NCBI RefSeq assembly: GCF_047160095.1 | Contig: NZ_AP038785.1 | Span: forward strand, 1,612,001 to 1,676,000 | Reading direction: 5' to 3' | Source of the DNA: Rodentibacter abscessus | Lineage (GTDB): Bacteria > Pseudomonadota > Gammaproteobacteria > Enterobacterales > Pasteurellaceae | DNA length: 64,000 bases | In this document: positions 36,611 to 46,036 of the stretch, piece by piece | Layout: every line of letters begins with the position of its first letter | Position numbering within the stretch: position 1 is the stretch's first letter | The notes under the pieces: generated by a model | Seen by the model: only the letters and a program-made list of their open reading frames with translations | Told to the model about the DNA's origin: nothing | Database searches by the model: none | Program-made: the position numbers and the translations under genes

Positions 36611-38506
36611 ATGACGGCCTCTTCCCCTTCACTAAAAACACCTGAAAAATCGACCGCACTTTCCGTGTTAAATTCGGTATTTGGTTACCAATCTTTCCGT
36701 AAAGGGCAAGAAGAAGTAATAAATGCTGCGCTGGATGGGCAAGATACGTTGGTGGTAATGGCGACGGGGAATGGGAAATCGCTTTGCTATCAAATTCCCG
36801 CTCTCTGTTTTGACGGGCTAACACTAGTGATTTCACCGTTAATCTCTTTAATGAAGGATCAAGTGGATCAGCTTCAAGCCAACGGTATCGAAGCTGATTT
36901 TCTCAATTCAAGTCAAACGCAGGAACAACAGCAGCAGGTACAAAATAAACTCATCTCAGGACAACTAAAACTTCTTTACGTCTCCCCTGAAAAAGTGATG
37001 ACGAACAGTTTTTTTCAATTGATTTCCTACTGCCAAGTGAGTTTTATCGCCATTGATGAGGCTCATTGCATCTCCCAGTGGGGGCACGATTTTCGCCCGG
37101 AATATACGCAACTTGGTGGTTTAAAATCCAGTTTTCCGAATGCGCCGATTATGGCATTGACGGCGACGGCAGATTATGCCACACGGCAGGATATTCTCAC
37201 ACATCTCAAACTCAAAAATCCGCATAAATATATCGGTAGCTTTGATCGTCCGAATATTCGTTACACTTTAGAAGAAAAATTCAAACCGATGGAGCAACTC
37301 ACCCGTTTTGTGCTGGCGCAAAAAGGCAAAAGCGGAATTGTGTACTGCAATAGCCGTAGTAAAGTAGAAAGAATTGCAGAAAGCCTACGTAACAAAGGGG
37401 TATCTGCCGCCGCTTACCACGCGGGAATGGAAAGCTCTCAGCGTGAACGGGTACAACAAGATTTTCAGCGCGATAACGTACAAATTGTCGTAGCGACAAT
37501 TGCTTTTGGTATGGGAATTAATAAATCGAATGTGCGCTTTGTCGTACATTTTGATTTACCGCGCAGCATTGAATCTTACTACCAAGAAACCGGCCGTGCG
37601 GGACGTGATGATCTACCGGCTGAAGCCGTATTATTTTACGAACCAGCAGATTACGCTTGGCTACAAAAAATTCTGTTAGAAAAACCGGAAAGCGCACAAC
37701 GTCAAATCGAACAACACAAATTAGAAGCTATCGGTGAATTTGCCGAAAGCCAAACTTGCCGCCGTTTGGTACTACTCAACTATTTCGGTGAACAACGCCA
37801 AACGCCGTGCAATAATTGCGATATTTGTCTCGATCCGCCGAAAACCTATGATGGCTTAGTGGATGCCCAGAAAGTGATGTCCACGATTTATCGCGTAGGG
37901 CAATGTTTCGGTGCACAATATGTGATTAGCGTACTACGCGGAATGCATCACCAAAAAATTATCGAACGCCAACACGACAAACTCAGTGTCTATGGTATTG
38001 GTAAAGATAAAAGTAAAGAACATTGGCAATCCGTGATTCGCCAACTTATTCATCTTGGTTTTGTTCACCAAGTTATTGGTGATTTCAACGCCACATTGCA
38101 GCTCACAAAAAGCGCAAAAGCAGTACTAAAAGGTGAAATAACATTGAAACTCGCAATGCCACGTATTTCTGCAATTCAAAAAATCGCTCACAGCCCACAA
38201 CGCACAACATTGACAAATTACGATAAAGATTTGTTTGCCCGCCTGCGTTTTTTACGTAAGCAAATCGCCGACAAAGAAAATATCCCTCCTTACATCGTGT
38301 TTAATGACGCAACTCTACAAGAAATGGCACAATATATGCCGATCTCCAACATTGAAATGTTGCAAATTAATGGCGTCGGTTCGATTAAACTCGAACGTTT
38401 CGCTCAACCTTTTATAACATTAATTAAGGAGCATAAAGCGATTTTGGAAAAGGCACAAAAGAATAACGGTGAATCAGCCGGTGAAAATGAATTAATGCTT
38501 AATTAA
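36611..38506 (+). CDS. recQ: ATP-dependent DNA helicase RecQ
   Basis: The ATG at 36611, one base after the cyaY stop, gives 631 residues; a GTG at 36590 would overlap cyaY and is less likely. The SF2 helicase core has Walker A 'ATGNGKS' (residues 61-67; Asn where GGGKS is more usual), the aromatic-rich DEAH segment 'IDEAHCISQWGHDFRPEY', and motif VI 'QETGRAGRDD'. A zinc-binding RQC region follows ('CRRLVLLNYFGE' and 'CNNCDIC'), then a C-terminal HRDC domain. RecQ unwinds recombination intermediates in the RecF pathway. Co-transcription with cyaY is likely. Confidence 0.95.
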   Translation: MTASSPSLKTPEKSTALSVLNSVFGYQSFRKGQEEVINAALDGQDTLVVMATGNGKSLCYQIPALCFDGLTLVISPLISLMKDQVDQLQANGIEADFLNSSQTQEQQQQVQNKLISGQLKLLYVSPEKVMTNSFFQLISYCQVSFIAIDEAHCISQWGHDFRPEYTQLGGLKSSFPNAPIMALTATADYATRQDILTHLKLKNPHKYIGSFDRPNIRYTLEEKFKPMEQLTRFVLAQKGKSGIVYCNSRSKVERIAESLRNKGVSAAAYHAGMESSQRERVQQDFQRDNVQIVVATIAFGMGINKSNVRFVVHFDLPRSIESYYQETGRAGRDDLPAEAVLFYEPADYAWLQKILLEKPESAQRQIEQHKLEAIGEFAESQTCRRLVLLNYFGEQRQTPCNNCDICLDPPKTYDGLVDAQKVMSTIYRVGQCFGAQYVISVLRGMHHQKIIERQHDKLSVYGIGKDKSKEHWQSVIRQLIHLGFVHQVIGDFNATLQLTKSAKAVLKGEITLKLAMPRISAIQKIAHSPQRTTLTNYDKDLFARLRFLRKQIADKENIPPYIVFNDATLQEMAQYMPISNIEMLQINGVGSIKLERFAQPFITLIKEHKAILEKAQKNNGESAGENELMLN

Positions 38507-38523
38507 ACCATTAGAAAGAAGAT

Positions 38524-38560
38524 AAAAAAATCCGATTGATTCAACATCAATCGGATTTTT
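38524..38560. terminator. Bidirectional terminator between recQ and the adhesin gene
   Basis: 'AAATCCGATTGAT' and 'ATCAATCGGATTT' pair perfectly around a 5-nt loop, with A and T runs on both sides. The converging recQ (plus) and adhesin (minus) genes end on either side. An uptake-signal pair lies close by at about 38570-38601. Confidence 0.85.
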
Positions 38561-38606
38561 ATAAGTAGTGCGGAAAACATCAAAAATATTGACCGCACTT
38601 TAAAGA

Positions 38607-41600
38607 TTAGAATTTCCAACCGACTGCTGCGCCACCGGCATAATCACCGGAATTATTCGCACTACCTCCAATCTTAATGACAATTCTACCATTGTCAGTT
38701 ACACGGGAGTAGCCAACGGCAACAGCCGATGCGCCACGGTAAGTACCTCCCCCTACGCTCACGATACTTTCGCCGGCACGGTAGGATTGTGGTAGCAAGC
38801 TCATTGCTACTGCAGAAGCAATACCACTACGTAAACGACGATCCACCTTATGAATTCGATTATGTACTTCACCTAAACCTAATGAAAGTTGTTTATTGAA
38901 GAAACCTAAATTCACTGCATCATTTGGTGCGATCGGATCGGCTACATTGGTCAAACGTACCGGTTTATCTTTATCTTGACCATTCAAGCCGACAACATTG
39001 GTACGGGTTCTGGAAACATCTCCCTTATCATCAATATAGAGTAATGGACCGGAAATTTGTAACTGTGTTAACGCATCAGTTAATTTTTTCTTACTATCAT
39101 CACCATAAATATCAAAGTTACCTTCAATATCTGAATTGCCTAAATCAATTTTTGCATTTTCAGATAAGGTTAGCGATTTGTTAACTACCACATCACCTAA
39201 AGTTGTCGTACCGTTAATCGTCACATCTTTCTCAAAGATTGCATTACCTTTGGTTAAACTATCACCTTCAACGGTTGAGTTACCTTTAATTAGGTTATCT
39301 CCTTCAACTGTCGCGTTACCTTTCGTTAACGTATCTTTCTCGAAGGTCGCATTGCCTTTCGTTAGGCTGTCGCCTTCAACGGTTGAATTACCCTTAATTA
39401 GGCTATTACCTTCAACTGTCGCATTCCCTTTCGTTAACGTATCTTTCTCAAAGATTGCATTACCTTTCGTTAGGCTGTCGCCTTCAACGGTTGAATTACC
39501 CTTAATTAGGCTATTACCTTCAACTGTCGCATTGCCCTTCGTTAACGTATCTTTCTCGAAGGTTGCATTACCTTTCGTTAGGCTGTCGCCTTCAACGGTT
39601 GAATTACCCTTAATTAGGCTATTACCTTCAACTGTCGCATTGCCCTTCGTTAACGTATCTTTCTCGAAGGTCGCATTGCCTTTCGTTAGGCTGTCACCCT
39701 CAACGGTTGAATTACCCTTAATTAGGCTATTACCTTCAACTGTCGCATTCCCTTTCGTTAACGTATCTTTCTCGAAGGTTGCATTACCTTTCGTTAGGCT
39801 GTCACCCTCAACGGTTGAATTACCCTTAATTAGGCTATTACCTTCAACTGTCGCGTTACCTTTCGTGATCGTGTCTTTCTCAAAGGTTGCATTGCCTTTC
39901 GTGGTTAAATCACCACCAATGGTTGCATTGTCCGTCACATTCAACGTTTTCGTCGTCGTTGTGCCATTAACCGTCACATCTTTCTCAAACGTTGCATTAC
40001 CTTTCGTTAGGCTATCGCCTTCAACTGTCGCATTGCCCTTCGTTACCGTATCTTTCTCGAAGGTTGCATTGCCTTTCGTGGTTAAATCTCCACCTATGGT
40101 TGCATTTTCTGTGACATTTAACGCTTTGGTTGTTGTCGTTCCGTTAACCGTTACGTCTTTTTCAAAAGTTGCATTACCTTTCGTTAAGGTGTCTTTCTCG
40201 AAGGTTGCATTGCCTTTCGTTAGACTGTCGCCTTCAACGATTGAATTACCCTTAACCGTACTGTTTCCACCCACACTGAGATCTTTTGCGATACTAGCGT
40301 TATTCGTAACATTTAGGTCCTTGGTTGTGGTTGTACCGTTTACAACTAAATTGCCACCAATACTTGCATTACCTGTCGCTGTTAAATTATTAAATACCGG
40401 ATTTTTTGACATCAAAATTTCAATAGCTCCGGTCGTAATATTGGAAATCGTACGAATATTACTACTATCGGCGTCCTCTGTATCGGCAAGACTACCTTTA
40501 ATCGTTAAGGTATCACCCAATTTACGATTAACGATTTCACCATCATTACCTGTAAAATTCATCCCTTTATCTGTCATATTGTTAAAGTTTTGAATTGTGG
40601 TATAAAGCTGTCCGCCGGTTACCGCATCAGAACTGCCACTTGTGATATTTCCTTCGCCAATATTGCTAATAACATTGCCACCCATATTGACTTTTGTGCC
40701 ATTAGCGATAGTAAAGCTGCTATTAACCCCTCCAAGAGTCGTATTGCCTTGAACTGTCAAATCTTTACCAATAACTGCGCTATCTGTTACGTTTAAGTCT
40801 TTAGTTGTAGTTGTGCCATTCACGGTCACATCTTTCTCGAAAGTAGCGTTACCTTTGGTTGTTAACTCACCATTGATTGTTGCGTTTTCTGTCACATTCA
40901 ACGTTTTCGTTGTCGTTGTTCCATTTACGGTCACATCTTTCTCGAAAGTAGCATTACCTTTCGTTAACGTATCTTTCTCAAAGGTCGCATTGCCTTTGGT
41001 TGTTAACTCACCATTGATTGTTGCATTTTCTGTCACATTCAACGTTTTCGTTGTCGTTGTTCCATTTACGGTCACATCTTTCTCGAAAGTAGCGTTACCT
41101 TTCGTTAACGTATCTTTCTCAAAGGTCGCATTGCCTTTGGTTGTTAACTCACCATTGATTGTTGCATTTTCTGTCACATTCAACGTTTTCGTCGTCGTTG
41201 TGCCATTTACGGTCACATCTTTCTCGAAAGTAGCGTTACCTTTCGTTAACGTATCTTTCTCAAAGGTCGCATTGCCTTTGGTTGTTAACTCACCATTGAT
41301 TGTTGCGTTTTCTGTCACATTCAACGTTTTGGTTGTCGTTGTGCCATTTACGGTCACATCTTTCTCGAAAGTAGCGTTACCTTTCGTTAACGTATCTTTC
41401 TCAAAGGTCGCATTGCCTTTGGTTGTTAACTCACCATTGATTGTTGCATTTTCTGTCACATTCAACGTTTTCGTCGTCGTTGTGCCATTTACGGTCACAT
41501 CTTTCTCGAAAGTAGCGTTACCTTTCGTTAACGTATCTTTCTCAAAGGTCGCATTGCCTTTGGTTGTTAACTCACCATTGATTGTTGCGTTTTCTGTCAC

Positions 41601-44600
41601 ATTCAACGTTTTGGTTGTCGTTGTGCCATTTACGGTCACATCTTTCTCGAAAGTAGCGTTACCTTTGGTTACACTTTCACCTTCAATTGTTGAATTACCT
41701 TTAACCGTACTGTTTCCGCCCACAGTGAGATCTTTCGTGATATTAGCGTTATTCGTAACGCTTAAATCTTTGGTTGTGGTTGTGCCATTTACGGTCACAT
41801 CTTTCTCGAAAGTAGCGTTGCCTTTGGTTACACTTTCACCTTCAATTGTTGAGTTACCTTTAACCGTACTGTTTCCGCCCACAGTGAGATCTTTCGTGAT
41901 ATTAGCGTTATTCGTAACACTTAAATCTTTAGTTGTCGTTGTTCCATTTACGGTCACATCTTTCTCGAAAGTAGCGTTGCCTTTGGTTACACTTTCACCT
42001 TCAATTGTTGAGTTACCTTTAACCGTACTGTTTCCGCCCACAGTGAGATCTTTCGTGATATTAGCGTTATTCGTAACGCTTAAATCTTTAGTTGTGGTTG
42101 TGCCATTTACGGTCACATCTTTCTCGAAAGTAGCGTTGCCTTTGGTTAAACTATCTCCTGCAACAGTTAGGTTTCCACCGATATTTGCGTTTCCCGTTGT
42201 ATTTAAAGTTTCAAACTCAGGATTTTCTGCAATTTGAATTTCTACTTTGCCATCAGTCACAACGGTTTTCACATTTTTCGAACTGTAGCTACCCGTAGTC
42301 GTTCCATTGCCTGAAATATTTAGGGTTTCACCTAATTTACGGCTTGTATTACCTTCGTTACCAACAAAAGTTAATGGGTTATTAGTTAAGTTGCTTAAAT
42401 TCTTTGATACCGCATCTAACTGACCTTTATTAACCGCATCAGTTGAATTTGTTCCATTTGCTACACCACCAACAACATTATTTCCCATATTAATGGTTGT
42501 ACCATTCGTAACAGAGAAGTTTTTACCCGCTCCACCGATAGTGGTATTACCGGATAATGTTGTTTCACCTCTAGAAACTAGAGTTGTATTAAATGTGCCA
42601 TTATTTGCCACAATATCTTCAGCATTGAGCTTAGTAATATTGGCATTGGTTGAATTTAAGTTTGTGATCGTACCATTAGTTGAATTCAAGTTAGTGATCG
42701 TACCGTTAGTAGAATTCAGGTTGGTGATCGTACCATTGGTTGAATTCAAGTTAGTAATTGTACCGTTCGTTGAATTCAAGTTAGTAATTGTACCGTTCGT
42801 TGAATTCAGGTTGGTGATCGTACCGTTGGTTGAATTCAAGTTGGTGATCGTACCGTTGGTTGAATTCAAGTTAGTAATTGTACCGTTCGTAGAATTCAGA
42901 TTAGTAATCGTACCGTTGGTTGAACTGATATTAGTTGCATTAGTCGTTGCATTTGTGATCAAGCCTTTAACATCAGCCAAAGTTGTCGCATCATTATCAT
43001 TTTGAGCTTTACCAATATTGCTTAAAACAACGCCATTGCCGTCAAATCTACTTCCCGTTTCTAATTTGATAGTCTTGCCCGAACCACCTAAAGTTACATC
43101 ACCTTTCGCAATAAAATTGTTCGTAGTTAATGTTCCGGTAACTTCAGCATTCTTCGCTGTTAAGTTATTGGTGACATTCGCATCTTTTGCAGTTAATGTT
43201 TCCGTAACATTTGCGTTCTTCGCTGTTAAGTTATTGGTGACATTCGCGTCTTTTGCTGTCAATGTTTCCGTAACGTTCGCGTTCTTCGCTGTTAGGTTGT
43301 TGGTGACATTCGCGTCTTTTGCTGTCAATGTTTCCGTAACGTTCGCGTTCTTCGCTGTTAGGTTGTTGGTGACATTCGCGTCTTTTGCTGTCAATGTTTC
43401 CGTAACGTTCGCGTTCTTCGCTGTTAGGTTGTTGGTGACATTCGCATCTTTTGCTGTCAATGTTTCCGTAACGTTCGCGTTCTTCGCTGTTAGGTTGTTG
43501 GTGACATTCGCATCTTTTGCTGTCAATGTTTCCGTAACATTTGCATTTTTTGCCGTTAGGTTGTTGGTGACATTCGCATCTTTTGCAGTTAATGTTTCCG
43601 TAACATTTGCGTTCTTCGCTGTTAAGTTATTGGTGACATTCGCGTCTTTTGCTGTCAATGTTTCCGTAACGTTCGCGTTCTTCGCTGTTAGGTTGTTGGT
43701 GACATTCGCATCTTTTGCTGTCAATGTTTCTGTGATATTCGCATTCTTCGCAGTAATATTTTCAAATTCAGGATTGTCTGCAATTTGAATTTCTACTTTG
43801 CCATTAGTTACAGCAGTTTTTACATTTTTACCTGAATATGAACCGCTTGTTTTACCTTCACCAGTAATAGAAATTGTGCTACCTAAAAGTTGCTTAGCCG
43901 TACCGTTATTCCCAGCAAATGTAATACCATCGTTTTTTAATTTTTCATCTAGTCGATTAGCTGTCGCATTAGCAGTATTCGCTGTTGTATTCGCATTATT
44001 AGCTGTGCTATTTGCCGCATTCGCAGTGGTATTGGCGGTGTTTGCCGTGGTATTTGCTGCATTCGCAGTGGTATTGGCAGTGTTTGCTGTACTATTTGCC
44101 GTATTCGCCGTAGTATTGGCATTATTTGCTGTGGTATTTGCTGCATTCGCAGTGGTATTGGCAGTGTTTGCCGTGGTATTTGCTGCATTCGCAGTTGTGT
44201 TCGCTGCCGTTGCAACAGTATTCACCGCATCTAACTGGACTTTATTAACCGCATCATTATTTCCCGTACCATTCGCAACATTGGTAATGCGGTTGTTACC
44301 GGCATTTACTGTTGTTCCCGAGGCGATAGTTACGGATTTACCGCTGCCGCCTAAATTCACATTACCGCTTAAATTCGATGTGCCGGTTGCAGTTAAATCG
44401 GTGAAAGACGGGCTATCTACCGTTTTAACAGTGATTGTGCTACCGTTACGGCTAACATTAATATTCTTCCCTTCTTTAATAGTCAGTGTTTTATTTCTTG
44501 AGATCTTCTCTCCATTGGTTTCACTATTGGCTTTTAATGTGAAACCACTGTTATTTAATGCGCTATTAACGGCGGTTGCAACCGTGCTTGCCGTTGTAAG

Positions 44601-45734
44601 ACCTGCTGTACCACTTGTTGAGGCGTTACCATTGTTATCAACAGTAATACCTTGTGTAACAGTATTGATTTTAACCGTTCCTGAATTGCTTACACTTGTT
44701 GTGGTATAATTGCCATTCGCAAAATTCACCACTTTATTATTACTAATACGACTTTTATTTGCTCCATTTTCCTGAACATTAAAACCACTATAAGTCAATA
44801 CCGCATATAATTGGCTACCATTTACAGCATCGGTTGAATCAGCCGTCACAGCACCCGGTGCAACATTAACAATTTGGCGAGTTGCCGTGTCATTTCCGAC
44901 AGAAACAACCCCAACAGCTGTTCCCTGATAAGAAGCTGTCTGATTCTGTCCTGTGTCATTACGATAAGTGAATCCCGTCACTGTCGAAGCTGCTTTTGTC
45001 GTAGCATTTGAACCTAACGCAACGGAATCTTTATGACTTGCTATCGCTTTATAACCAAGTGTGGAGACATATTCTGCTTTCGCCTCACTCATATAACCTG
45101 CTACGATAGAACCTCTTTGATCCGCCTTACTACCGGCGCCCAGTGCGGTAGACCAACCTACTGAAGCGCTTGAACCTTGACCGATTGCTGTCGTTTGTCC
45201 ACCAGCAGTTCTAGTATCAGGGCCTATAGCCAAAGTTAATTCACCTGCTGCGGTAGAATTAGGACCTATCGCTATAGTCGCCCTTGCCGTACCATTTGCT
45301 ACCGCACCATTACCTATCGCAACACCACGACCTGCCGTGGCATTCAATCCCATTGCGACACCGCCATAGGCGACTACACTCGTATTAGTACCAAAAGCTG
45401 CGCCATTCCCACTAATTACATTTGAATTATTCCCAATTGCAATAGCTCCGCCAGCCAGAGCTTTACTGGATGTCCCGATACCAATACCACCTTCTTCGGT
45501 AACATTCGCCTCACGACCAATCGCAACCGAGGCACTGCCAGCCGCCTTAGCTCCACTACCAAATGCAGCTGAATCAGTTCCCGTTGCCTCGGCGTTTGAA
45601 CCTATTGCCGAGGATGACTCATTTTTTGCCTTAGCTTTATAACCCAATGTTATACTCGTTCTTCCTTGAGCATGGGCCCCTGTACCAATCGCAATTGCCC
45701 CAGCACCTGATGCAGTTGCCCTATTTTCTCCCAA
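38607..45734 (-). CDS. Trimeric autotransporter adhesin (YadA-like), sequon-dense
   Basis: The protein has 2375 residues from a TTG at 45734. The coding frame is actually open to 45902 without any ATG/GTG/TTG, so the annotated start is provisional. A YadA-type head of 'AIGxxAxAxG' repeats fills residues ~1-290, with the neck motif 'DAVNGSQLYAV'. A very long stalk then carries six kinds of tandem repeats (see repeat entries). A membrane anchor occupies the last ~90 residues ('HKVDRRLRSGIASAVAMS', ending 'GAAVGWKF'), which forms the trimeric 12-strand barrel. The stalk is saturated with N-X-S/T sites. Function is most likely host-cell or matrix adhesion. A canonical signal peptide is missing because of the irregular 5' end. 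Confidence 0.85.
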   Translation of the reverse strand: MGENRATASGAGAIAIGTGAHAQGRTSITLGYKAKAKNESSSAIGSNAEATGTDSAAFGSGAKAAGSASVAIGREANVTEEGGIGIGTSSKALAGGAIAIGNNSNVISGNGAAFGTNTSVVAYGGVAMGLNATAGRGVAIGNGAVANGTARATIAIGPNSTAAGELTLAIGPDTRTAGGQTTAIGQGSSASVGWSTALGAGSKADQRGSIVAGYMSEAKAEYVSTLGYKAIASHKDSVALGSNATTKAASTVTGFTYRNDTGQNQTASYQGTAVGVVSVGNDTATRQIVNVAPGAVTADSTDAVNGSQLYAVLTYSGFNVQENGANKSRISNNKVVNFANGNYTTTSVSNSGTVKINTVTQGITVDNNGNASTSGTAGLTTASTVATAVNSALNNSGFTLKANSETNGEKISRNKTLTIKEGKNINVSRNGSTITVKTVDSPSFTDLTATGTSNLSGNVNLGGSGKSVTIASGTTVNAGNNRITNVANGTGNNDAVNKVQLDAVNTVATAANTTANAANTTANTANTTANAANTTANNANTTANTANSTANTANTTANAANTTANTANTTANAANSTANNANTTANTANATANRLDEKLKNDGITFAGNNGTAKQLLGSTISITGEGKTSGSYSGKNVKTAVTNGKVEIQIADNPEFENITAKNANITETLTAKDANVTNNLTAKNANVTETLTAKDANVTNNLTAKNANVTETLTAKDANVTNNLTAKNANVTETLTAKDANVTNNLTAKNANVTETLTAKDANVTNNLTAKNANVTETLTAKDANVTNNLTAKNANVTETLTAKDANVTNNLTAKNANVTETLTAKDANVTNNLTAKNANVTETLTAKDANVTNNLTAKNAEVTGTLTTNNFIAKGDVTLGGSGKTIKLETGSRFDGNGVVLSNIGKAQNDNDATTLADVKGLITNATTNATNISSTNGTITNLNSTNGTITNLNSTNGTITNLNSTNGTITNLNSTNGTITNLNSTNGTITNLNSTNGTITNLNSTNGTITNLNSTNGTITNLNSTNANITKLNAEDIVANNGTFNTTLVSRGETTLSGNTTIGGAGKNFSVTNGTTINMGNNVVGGVANGTNSTDAVNKGQLDAVSKNLSNLTNNPLTFVGNEGNTSRKLGETLNISGNGTTTGSYSSKNVKTVVTDGKVEIQIAENPEFETLNTTGNANIGGNLTVAGDSLTKGNATFEKDVTVNGTTTTKDLSVTNNANITKDLTVGGNSTVKGNSTIEGESVTKGNATFEKDVTVNGTTTTKDLSVTNNANITKDLTVGGNSTVKGNSTIEGESVTKGNATFEKDVTVNGTTTTKDLSVTNNANITKDLTVGGNSTVKGNSTIEGESVTKGNATFEKDVTVNGTTTTKTLNVTENATINGELTTKGNATFEKDTLTKGNATFEKDVTVNGTTTTKTLNVTENATINGELTTKGNATFEKDTLTKGNATFEKDVTVNGTTTTKTLNVTENATINGELTTKGNATFEKDTLTKGNATFEKDVTVNGTTTTKTLNVTENATINGELTTKGNATFEKDTLTKGNATFEKDVTVNGTTTTKTLNVTENATINGELTTKGNATFEKDTLTKGNATFEKDVTVNGTTTTKTLNVTENATINGELTTKGNATFEKDVTVNGTTTTKDLNVTDSAVIGKDLTVQGNTTLGGVNSSFTIANGTKVNMGGNVISNIGEGNITSGSSDAVTGGQLYTTIQNFNNMTDKGMNFTGNDGEIVNRKLGDTLTIKGSLADTEDADSSNIRTISNITTGAIEILMSKNPVFNNLTATGNASIGGNLVVNGTTTTKDLNVTNNASIAKDLSVGGNSTVKGNSIVEGDSLTKGNATFEKDTLTKGNATFEKDVTVNGTTTTKALNVTENATIGGDLTTKGNATFEKDTVTKGNATVEGDSLTKGNATFEKDVTVNGTTTTKTLNVTDNATIGGDLTTKGNATFEKDTITKGNATVEGNSLIKGNSTVEGDSLTKGNATFEKDTLTKGNATVEGNSLIKGNSTVEGDSLTKGNATFEKDTLTKGNATVEGNSLIKGNSTVEGDSLTKGNATFEKDTLTKGNATVEGNSLIKGNSTVEGDSLTKGNAIFEKDTLTKGNATVEGNSLIKGNSTVEGDSLTKGNATFEKDTLTKGNATVEGDNLIKGNSTVEGDSLTKGNAIFEKDVTINGTTTLGDVVVNKSLTLSENAKIDLGNSDIEGNFDIYGDDSKKKLTDALTQLQISGPLLYIDDKGDVSRTRTNVVGLNGQDKDKPVRLTNVADPIAPNDAVNLGFFNKQLSLGLGEVHNRIHKVDRRLRSGIASAVAMSLLPQSYRAGESIVSVGGGTYRGASAVAVGYSRVTDNGRIVIKIGGSANNSGDYAGGAAVGWKF
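39231..39880 (-). repeat. 108-bp tandem repeats in adhesin stalk
   Basis: About six copies of a 36-residue unit ('TLTKGNATVEGNSLIKGN' followed by 'STVEGDSLTKGNATFEKD') are present, with few base differences between units. Copy-number change would preserve the frame. Confidence 0.9.
40810..41660 (-). repeat. 141-bp tandem repeats in adhesin stalk
   Basis: Six near-identical units encode 'DVTVNGTTTTKTLNVTENA' then 'TINGELTTKGNATFEKD' and 'TLTKGNATFEK'. Several units differ only at synonymous or single positions, suggesting recent expansion. Confidence 0.9.
41640..42140 (-). repeat. ~159-bp tandem repeats in adhesin stalk
   Basis: Three copies of a ~53-residue unit are present ('TTTTKDLSVTNNANITKDL' then 'TVGGNSTVKGNSTIEGES'), bordered by the 141-bp tract. 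Confidence 0.85.
42647..42925 (-). repeat. 30-bp tandem repeats in adhesin stalk
   Basis: Nine copies of a 10-residue unit NGTITNLNST, two N-X-S/T sites per unit, encode a coiled-coil/beta-type stalk. The third positions alternate between a few variants (for example gttagtgatc and gttagtaatt). Confidence 0.92.
43150..43745 (-). repeat. 66-bp tandem repeats in adhesin stalk
   Basis: Nine 22-residue units alternate 'ETLTAKDANVT' and 'NNLTAKNANVT'. The 11-residue periodicity (hendecad) fits a right-handed coiled-coil stalk. Confidence 0.92.
43960..44215 (-). repeat. 21-bp (heptad) tandem repeats in adhesin stalk
   Basis: About twelve degenerate heptads of the type NTTANTA / NTTANAA form a classic trimeric coiled-coil pattern with an N-X-T site in nearly every heptad. 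Confidence 0.9.
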
Positions 45735-46036
45735 GTCAGCTCGTCCTTCCGCTCCAATAGCTAAGGAATTAGAGTCAGATTCCCCATTCGTCCGGCCACC
45801 AGCAATAGCAATTCCTTTTTGTTGCCGATCTCGAATTTCAGACTTAATAATACCCTCTACTAAACTAAAATTAATAATTAAGATGAATACTACCGAAAAG
45901 AGTTATTAACATAACTTTAGCAAAATATAGAACTCAGTTCCCAGAGATTTTAATAGATAATTTTTTGACAAACAATTAATTTTAAAAGCCCTTAAATGTC
46001 ATTAATCCTTATATAACGAATGGAGATACGTTCACA

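Noticed and set aside
42647..43745. Regularly spaced 30-bp and 66-bp repeats, CRISPR-like at first sight
   Set aside because: The repeats are contiguous without unique spacers and encode in-frame stalk repeats of the adhesin.
39136..44709. Long plus-strand ORFs (up to 485 codons) with repetitive 'VVVPFTVTSFSKVALPFV'-like text
   Set aside because: They are antisense to the trimeric adhesin and stay open only because the repeats have few minus-to-plus stop codons; repeat units and codon pattern fit the minus-strand protein, which has recognisable head and anchor domains.
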